From assembly GCA_964019415.1 (NCBI GenBank), contig OZ025875.1, positions 4,855,306-4,919,305 on the forward strand: a DNA stretch of 64,000 bases. The letters are read 5' to 3'. Within the stretch, counting starts at the first letter, position 1, and each line of letters opens with the position of its first letter. The notes under the pieces are model-generated. The model saw only the letters and a program-made list of their open reading frames with translations. It searched no databases and was not told the origin of the DNA. Positions 53,101 to 64,000 of the stretch are shown piece after piece. The position numbers were made by a program, and so were the translations under genes. Origin of the DNA: Ianthella basta (lineage: Eukaryota; Porifera; Demospongiae; Verongiida; Ianthellidae).

Positions 53101-54651
53101 TGGCATTGTGTGTGTGTGTGTTTGTGTCGCTGGAGGGGGTGGGGCCATGGTTGGCCTTACGTGAGCTCATTCTCTGTCGGCTAATGTTGTCACCACTTAC
53201 ACCGGATCTTGGGTTGCCCACCTGCTAATGTAATAAGGATACGGGTTCCCGAACAGACTGCTGGGGTAACTTCGTGAGGATTAGGTTGCAACCAGACCTT
53301 TCTTTCTATGTGTTGTTTAATCTCTTTCTGGAGAGTGTGTGTCATGGATTACCTAGTTACGATGATATAATTGTCACCAGCTGCTGGAATGATGTGTGGT
53401 TGTCAGTCCTCCCTCCCCCCCCCTTAGGTGTAATGGGTGGGTGGCGGTAGTGTAGGCGTGTTGTTGTATTGGGTGGTGACCTCCACTGCACATTGAGCCC
53501 CCTCAGACGGTCTTCCACCTACACACTGTGCTCAGAATAACACTCTGAAAGGACTAACTCTATTCAGAAGCCCTGGTGCACAATGACTAATGCCGTGCCT
53601 AGGTTTCTCATTCACCATCTTCACTTTGTGTGTGCAGTGTGGATGGGTGTAGAATGTGGAGTAGGACTCGTAGGCATCTCTTGGCCAGTGCATTCATGGG
53701 CATATCTATTGACAGTGCACTGTTTGTTGCCCGTTGTGCGGAGCTGTGTGTGTGTAGGGCTTTGTGTTCTCCCACACTGCAAGGACCAGGTCTGTGTACA
53801 GGTTGTCCATTGATTGTTTTATCAGTGGTTAGTGATGCCACACAAGTGCGTATGATGTGTTTATTCAGTTGGCCTATGTTTTCCTGTTTTACGTGATAAC
53901 ATGCCTACCAAGCTCTGTGTTCTGCACCACAGGGTCACTGTGGACTACGTCATTGCCTACTACCCTTCAATAGCTCTTTTCTACAAAAGCAAGGTGGCCA
54001 AACGCTTTGACCCTTCAACCAGCACAGAAGCCATGCAAGGACTCTTGTCCAATTTAACTGGTATGTTCTGTATGACACTCACAAGGCTGTCCACATTGTT
54101 GGCATAGGAACAGCTCCAGAGCTATGTCTGATACACACAGCAAGTGAAGAGCTAGGAAGCACCAGCAGCCTGTATGTGCATGGGTGGCAGTTTATAAGGT
54201 GTTGTGTATCCTTTACAAAGAGTAGACTGGGTGGCAGTTTATACAGGTGTTGTGTATCCTTTACAAAGAGTAGACTGTGGTAGAGTGTATGTTTGTAGGT
54301 GCAACTGCTGAGGGTGGCAGTAGTCACCTGCTCAGCATGTGCTAGTGCTGACCCTTCAACATCTGTACTAACACACAGTACCAACACATTAATGTAGTGT
54401 AGTATGTGGGTGTGTGCACCGCTCTGTCACTGGTGTATGAGCGAGTAGTGCATGTATGTAGGTACGTATGCTATTGTCCACTGCCTGCAGGGTTGCTGCC
54501 CACAGCAGACAAGCTGGAGGATGACTACACTGGACCACTGCCAACCACACCGACGCAAACACCCAACTTTGTCCTAATATCAGCTGTATCCTATCTGGCA
54601 CTGCTGGCGGTCTTCTTCATAACCAAACGAGCCCTTGGCTGGACGTTTTAA
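50144..54651 (+). CDS. TXNDC15: TXNDC15-like thioredoxin-fold membrane protein
   Basis: Three exons, 50,144-50,586, 53,933-54,060 and 54,491-54,651, in phase, 244 codons. Order: signal peptide (AAIVAWLFMWTALLLQVCP), a luminal spacer, the thioredoxin strand CALVFFYAKWCPFSAKAATK, then YPSIALFYKSKVAKRFDPST with the cis-Pro region in the second exon. The last exon has PTADKLEDDYTGPLPT, one membrane span (LISAVSYLALLAVFF) and a short basic tail. This order and the WC.FSA motif match TXNDC15, a type I membrane protein linked to ciliary function in mammals. The motif is CxxS-like (WCPFS), so it is not a classical oxidoreductase. An in-frame ATG at 50,120 could add 8 residues; 50,144 is preferred because it places the hydrophobic signal at the start and has GAAATGG context. 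Confidence 0.9.
50587..53932 (+). other. Large first intron of the TXNDC15-like gene
   Basis: 3.3 kb between a GTGAGA donor and a CACAG acceptor. Apart from the tRNA-like stretch near 51,450, a short TG run at 53,108-53,126 and a C run near 53,405, I see no exon or element I can name. Confidence 0.55.
51446..51517 (+). repeat. tRNA-like sequence, probably a tRNA pseudogene or SINE head
   Basis: GGTGTTG at the start can pair with TACCACC at the end over 6 of 7 positions. In between are a D-arm-like GAATGGTAGAGCA and a T-arm-like CCTGGGATTGACTCC. The anticodon stem is poorly paired, so a working tRNA is unlikely. No poly(A) tail or target duplication was made out. Confidence 0.4.
54186..54288. 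repeat. Tandem duplication, ~53 bp x 2
   Basis: GGGTGGCAGTTTATA...GGTGTTGTGTATCCTTTACAAAGAGTAGACTG occurs twice back to back with a 2-nt difference, inside the second TXNDC15 intron. Confidence 0.9.
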
Positions 54652-54769
54652 GTATGTGTACTGTATATGTGGCCTGTGTTCCTGTACTCCCATCACACAG
54701 CACACTCTTGTTGTATATAATTATAAATTGTATGATTACTGTACTGATCAGTCATCGTCAACATATAAT

Positions 54770-54775
54770 AATAAA
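54770..54775 (+). promoter_or_regulatory. Polyadenylation signal candidate for TXNDC15
   Basis: AATAAA 118 bp beyond the stop codon at 54,651. A second AATAAA lies near 54,925. Confidence 0.5.
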
Positions 54776-54779
54776 CAGT

Positions 54780-55139
54780 TCCATTGACCTGCATCATGTA
54801 TAAATTGCATAGTAGATTGATTGCAAAAATGACATGTAATACAACTCTTGTGAAGAGAGAGGGAGAGTTGAATGAAATTGTAAAACTGAGAATTGGTTGC
54901 TTGGACAGTCATACCAAAAGTCTTAAATAAAAGTGTATTATAACAAGAAGTGGTATAGAAATGACCAGACGCAAGTGCCATGTATATGAGCTGGAGCATC
55001 CATTCAACTAGATTGACAATCAAATGGGCCCGCAAGTGACAGGCCATATAGTTAAAAAGAGTTGGTGTGGGAATTGGAGATAAGTGCTCTAGTGTTCAAT
55101 GTTGGCCACGTACGTGTACACACATGCTGCGTGTCTCCA
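54780..55139. other. Convergent intergenic gap
   Basis: Between the TXNDC15 3' end and the homeobox stop codon. No repeat or gene seen. Confidence 0.5.
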
Positions 55140-56395
55140 TCACCACCTTGCTGTGGTCAACGGTATGCTTGCACTGCAGATGGGGTCGCTGGGGGTGCTG
55201 AGGGGGGAGGCACTTGAGTCTGCGGAGAGGGGGGGAGGGGGAGGGACTGCCGGAGGACTGGAGTAGCTGCTATTGAGTGAGCTGCAGAGGGGTAAGCTGT
55301 TGGAGAGGTTGTACCCATTGTTGACTGGCAGTGGAGTGGGAAACATAAAGTGGTTCTGCTGTGATGGCCACTGGTGCATGGATGAGCTGTACGGAGGAGG
55401 CAGGCTGGGTATCTGAGAGCACTCAGGATTGGGGGGCACACTGGAGAAGAAGGGAAGGTTGACGGGGGCAGTATTTGCCGCTTTGGGTGTCATGAGGACT
55501 GAGTGACTGCTGGGAGGGAGTCCTGGGATCATGTGGTGTGGGTGGATGTCTAGGTGTGGGAGGGAGGGAGGGAGCTGCAACGTTGGAGGGGGGAGCCCAT
55601 TTTGGCCATTGAGGACACCTGCTGCAGCTACGGCCTGCTGATTGGCCTTCTGTGCCCGGCGCCATTTGGCACGGCGGTTCTGAAACCAAACCTGGTGGAA
55701 AAGAGAGTATTTTCCTTCAAATTCAGTTACCACACACATCAAGCCCCCAACAAATGAAGCATGAATGAAGCAATGAGCCTAGCATACATAGATCAAGATA
55801 CACCCACAAGCAATCACACGGCAGCCAAAACAGTTACACAGTAATAGCTCCTGTATACAGTATATGTATTTCTGCCTTGGGGGGGGGGGGGGGAGCACTT
55901 GCCTGCCTTCCACCCTCCCATGGCCCTCCAGGCCAGTTCCCCTAGCTATAGACCTGTCTCCCACCCTCATGCAAGGTCCCTAGGCCTTCCTCCCTCTCTC
56001 CTTGTCTCCCTCTCTCCCACTTTCTAAGCTTCTTTCCTCTCTCTTCCCCTCTTCCTAAAGGGCCCTCCCTCCCTCCTCCACTATCTCACCTGCACTCTAG
56101 CCTCAGTTAGATTGATCCTCATGGCCAAGTCTTCACGCATGAACACATCTGGGTAGTGTGTCTTGGCAAACGCAGCCTCTAGCTCTTGCAGCTGGTAGCT
56201 TGAGAAAGTAGTCCTAAAACGTCTCTGGTGGCGTCTGATTGGTCGAGAGCTCAGAGAGGGGCTCTTGCTTTCTCCATCACTGTTGGGTTCAGGTGAGCCA
56301 CTGCCTGTACTTTGTTTCTCTTCAGCTGCACTCTTCTCCTGCTGGGCACCAGAGGGACTGGGGGCAGACAGGCTGGAGACTGCTTCTGGCATCAT
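55140..56395 (-). CDS. PRD-class homeobox gene, Arx/Alx-like (Q50)
   Basis: Two exons, 56,090-56,395 and 55,140-55,691, 286 codons. The homeodomain spans about residues 54-113: [20 protein letters not shown], then [20 protein letters not shown], then [17 protein letters not shown]. Position 50 is Gln (WFQNRR), as in paired-like proteins without a paired domain. The intron falls between homeodomain residues 46 and 47 (RVQ | VWF), the conserved site in PRD-class genes. KTHYPDVF and [10 protein letters not shown] match Arx, Alx and Drgx best. The N-terminus is acidic and Ser-rich. The C-terminus is Pro/Ser-rich ([17 protein letters not shown]), and I see no OAR motif. Two ATGs open the frame. 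It acts as a nuclear transcription factor, probably in development. Precise orthology needs a tree. Confidence 0.93.
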
Positions 56396-56500
56396 TGACT
56401 TGCCTGTCTAGCTGAACACGAGGGAGAAGGATCTCTTGAAAGGGCACGGACTGCTCTACGCTGGCTAGTGTGCTGATGTAGCCCTCTAGAGACCTTTCTG

Positions 56501-56508
56501 TTTATATA
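56501..56508 (-). promoter_or_regulatory. TATA box of the homeobox gene
   Basis: Minus strand reads CCTATATAAACAG, 106 bp upstream of the start codon at 56,395, a normal distance for a TATA-driven start with a ~75-nt 5' UTR. Confidence 0.65.
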
Positions 56509-56747
56509 GGGGAGTGAAATCTTACATATTCATGACCACTACCCAACCATTATCAGGCTTCTTAAAGCTCAACTATGAATCTCATTACAGCACCTCCAGC
56601 TGTATCTGATAACAAAATTGGACAAATTGAAATAATAAGAAGCAATACCTAGGTAACAATTCAGACTGAAGTGTTAACAGCAATCAAAAAGAGTTGTGTC
56701 ACAGAGGGATTAAAGTTGGTTCCATGATTGATTGACGGATTCACAGG

Positions 56748-61571
<4,824 letters not shown>

Positions 61572-61578
61572 CTGACAA

Positions 61579-61800
61579 TGGAGGGGAGGGAGGGGAGGGG
61601 AATGAAGGGGGAGGGGAGGGGAAGGAAGGGGGAGGGGAGGGGAAGAGGAAGGAAGGGGGAGGGGAGGGGGAGGGGAGAGGAGGGAGGGAAGGGAGGGGAG
61701 GGGAAGGGGAGGGGGAGGGGAGAGGAGGGAGGGAAGGGAGGGGAGGGGAGGGGGAGGGGGAGGGGAGAGGAGGGAAGGGAGGGGAGGGGAAGGGGAGGGA
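61579..61800. repeat. Polypurine GGGGAGGG tract, ~220 bp
   Basis: Almost only G and A on the plus strand, in irregular units of GGGAGGGGAGGGG and GAGGAAGG, just upstream of the finger-6 exon on the gene strand, where it forms a C/T-rich tract 8 bp before the acceptor. Confidence 0.95.
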
Positions 61801-61996
61801 TAGCAGATGAGAGGGATTGGGAGGAGGAAATGAGAAAGTGGATGTGGTATGTGGGGAAAGTGAGGGGAGAGGTGAAACAGAGAAACAGTTTGGAGGAGAG
61901 GGAGAAGGGATTGATGTGAAGTAAAATAGAGGAGTAGTGGACCAGAACAGATGAGCAGAATACAGAGGGGGGAAGGGAGGGGAGAGCCCATGAAAG

Positions 61997-62048
61997 GAAA
62001 CAATGATAGCAATACCAAGACGCAACTTGGTATTGCAATCATTGTTTC
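61997..62048. repeat. 52-bp hairpin
   Basis: GAAACAATGATAGCAATACC and its near-exact complement enclose a few bases. One mismatch in the arms. Origin unknown. Confidence 0.8.
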
Positions 62049-64000
62049 AACAAAGACCATGCCCCCTTTGTCTGACAGTACTGAGCAACACAGCAATATC
62101 AATGTTGTAGCAGACAAGCAAGGGTTCTTACATTGACTAACAAGTGACATCACAGAGGCATACTCACACAAACCACATTCAGAAGTGGGTTCACCAGTGC
62201 TAGTTTGCAAGCATATTCACACCATCCTTAGGGAAGTTACTGGGAGGGGTCACTTAATACATTCATGATTGAAACCTCAAACATACATGGACAATTAACC
62301 TCATTCATTGAGATAGATGTGCCCAAGAGCTTGAAAGAGTAATCACGTTAACCTCAAGAAGCCAAAATAGTGACCTGCCAACAGCAGGGGATCCATCACT
62401 GGTTTACCAACACACATCAGCTCACAGTTGTTTCCAGCACTTACCCCTGTTGATGTACACACAGGATGCACTGCAGTAGAGTGCACTACCATGACAGGCA
62501 CAGTAAGTAGAATCAGCTGTGTAGCAAATAGCTGGACTATGGTCTACCACAAACACACTGTGGATGGCTTCAGTACGAAAGACATCAACAGTGCAAGCGG
62601 GGCGTTAGCTGAGGGTGGACTACCACATCAAGAACACAAAGGGCATGATCAGGAGGTCACTATGCTGAAAGTGTGCTGCAGCGGCTGAAGGAAGGGTTTC
62701 CCTGCTTTAATCCAGGTCAAGATCTGTGTACCTAAGTGCTTGCTGTGCAAATAAACCAATTACAAGCCACAGCTGACCAATTACAAGTCACAGCTGAAGA
62801 GGAGATGGCTTCTGTTGTGGCAACAACCTGGTTACATCAACTGGGACAAGCTCTCTGTGATCCAACCACCAGAAGATTCATCTGCAGTGCAAAACTATCA
62901 GCAAGAGATGAGCTGCACTTGTCAGCATGTGCTGCTGAGTAATGCAATCAGTGGGGGCATGGAAGTCTGTAATTTATCCATCTTAATAATGACATTGCTC
63001 TATCAGAATATAACTTAATAGAACCAGCTGAAAGGAAGTGCGCCATGCTCAAGTACCTGAAATTCCTTAAGTGCATGCCGAGTCAGCACTTTAGATGGAA
63101 AACGGACTAATGAGCTTCACTCTACACATTAGCACAGCTGATAACCAATAGCATTCCACTCAAGCAGGGTAGCTCAAAGGACTGGCCTGCTTTACTATGG
63201 GCCAGAGCTGTAACACGATTGGCCCACCAAATGTAACACAAACTTCCAATTTTCTGTGCATGCCATTGCCGCTACTATCTAGAACTCATTATTCCCAGAG
63301 CAACTACATAATTATGTGTATTGCAGCATCTTCTGTCCACATAAATACAGGAGAGGTCTGGCTCCTATCTCTGTGTGCACTCAGACCTGCAGGTTGCTGT
63401 GCAGCAAGTGGATCAGGAGAGCAGGTGTCATGCAATGTCTCCATTTGGGCAGTCAACCAACAGCGATGCTAACGAGCGGTAATCGACAATAATCTGGTGA
63501 CCAAGGCGATAACACCAAAAATGGGTATAGAATTTCTGTGCCGTTGCTTACAATGGTTTGCAACACAATGACAGTGCGTCTGACTTAACTTGTTATCAGG
63601 GTTGCGTGAGCTTCATCTGTAACTTATCTAATAAAACGCATTAGCGGCAAAATGTCTTTTCTGACATGGCGATAAACCTTGGCCGCCACGACAAAGCCAA
63701 GATAGAGTACGTCACCCTTCTGTTGTGGTCCACTGCACTGGCCGGGGGTGGGCTCACATCATGCGCCAGGTGGTCGGGGCACAGGGCGAACCAATCAGCG
63801 ACAACCAACACAGCAGCTAATCACGCTCCACAACAGCTGCTAGCTGCCCTTCCCCTACGCCTAGTGCCACACCTACACAACCAGCAGAGTTGGAACATGC
63901 ACACACAAAAACAACATACACGGCAAACAACCTCTTCCATCCAGTCATGTACGGTGCAATAGCCATTATCATGACATGCACGCATGCATGAAATCGTTGT
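62049..64000. other. Right end of the window, no exon recognised
   Basis: Probably the 5' intron or flank of the TFIIIA-like gene. A 21-bp tandem pair (CCAATTACAAGCCACAGCTGA) lies at 62,757-62,798. 63,600-63,800 is CpG-richer. I found no zinc-finger pattern on the minus strand here. Confidence 0.45.

Noticed and set aside
62161-62220. Minus-strand phrase TGEPTSECGLC resembling a zinc-finger linker
   Set aside because: No His pair follows at finger spacing, and joining it to the finger-6 exon would replace the conserved Gly before YAC.
62440-62480. Possible TFIIIA exon with VYINRG before YACKQ
   Set aside because: Phase fits but there are no finger Cys/His at the right spacing.

Overview
This window looks like nuclear DNA from an invertebrate animal. 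Genes are split into many short exons with GT-AG introns. There is a paired-class homeobox gene, a metazoan-type Speedy/RINGO gene, long (CA)n/(GT)n microsatellites, Penelope-like and LINE-like retroelements, and many small inverted-repeat elements. Nothing fixes the phylum. A sponge, cnidarian or other early-branching invertebrate is my inference from the Arx/Alx-like homeobox gene and the repeat mix. All exon borders below were read by eye from splice signals, reading phase and family resemblance.

Layout. (1) About 0.47-22.2 kb, + strand: most of the motor part of a very divergent dynein heavy chain, best matched to DNHD1. It runs from the linker through AAA1-AAA4, stalk, AAA5 and AAA6, with about 31 exons that stay in phase over roughly 2,718 codons; the N-terminal part lies left of the window. 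One intron carries a decayed LINE-like reverse transcriptase (8.75-10.7 kb) and others carry palindromic elements. (2) 22.3-26.5 kb: repeats, including a foldback with ~0.5 kb arms. (3) 26.99-28.67 kb, +: a Speedy/RINGO CDK-activator gene with a TATA box. (4) 29-40.4 kb: repeat-rich, with a palindromic MITE, a 204-bp palindrome with a 13-bp target duplication, and two Penelope-like elements whose inverted ends carry hammerhead-ribozyme cores. (5) 40.46-42.27 kb, -: a small basic protein gene I do not recognise. (6) 43.65-50.11 kb, -: FIP1 (cleavage/polyadenylation factor). (7) 50.14-54.65 kb, +: TXNDC15-like thioredoxin-fold membrane protein, head-to-head with FIP1 with only 37 bp between start codons. 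(8) 55.14-56.40 kb, -: PRD-class homeobox gene with a TATA box. (9) 56.75-61.57 kb, -: TFIIIA-like zinc-finger gene, C-terminal fingers 6-9. Its N-terminal exons were not found and probably lie right of the window.

The genes do not form one pathway. FIP1 (mRNA 3' ends) and TFIIIA (5S rRNA transcription) are housekeeping. DNHD1 and TXNDC15 are both linked to cilia or flagella in other animals. Speedy acts in the cell cycle and meiosis, and the homeobox gene is developmental.

The most unusual items are the dynein with a lost AAA1 P-loop but intact AAA2 and AAA3 P-loops, and the set of elements that combine inverted ends, hammerhead-like cores and ~13-bp target duplications.
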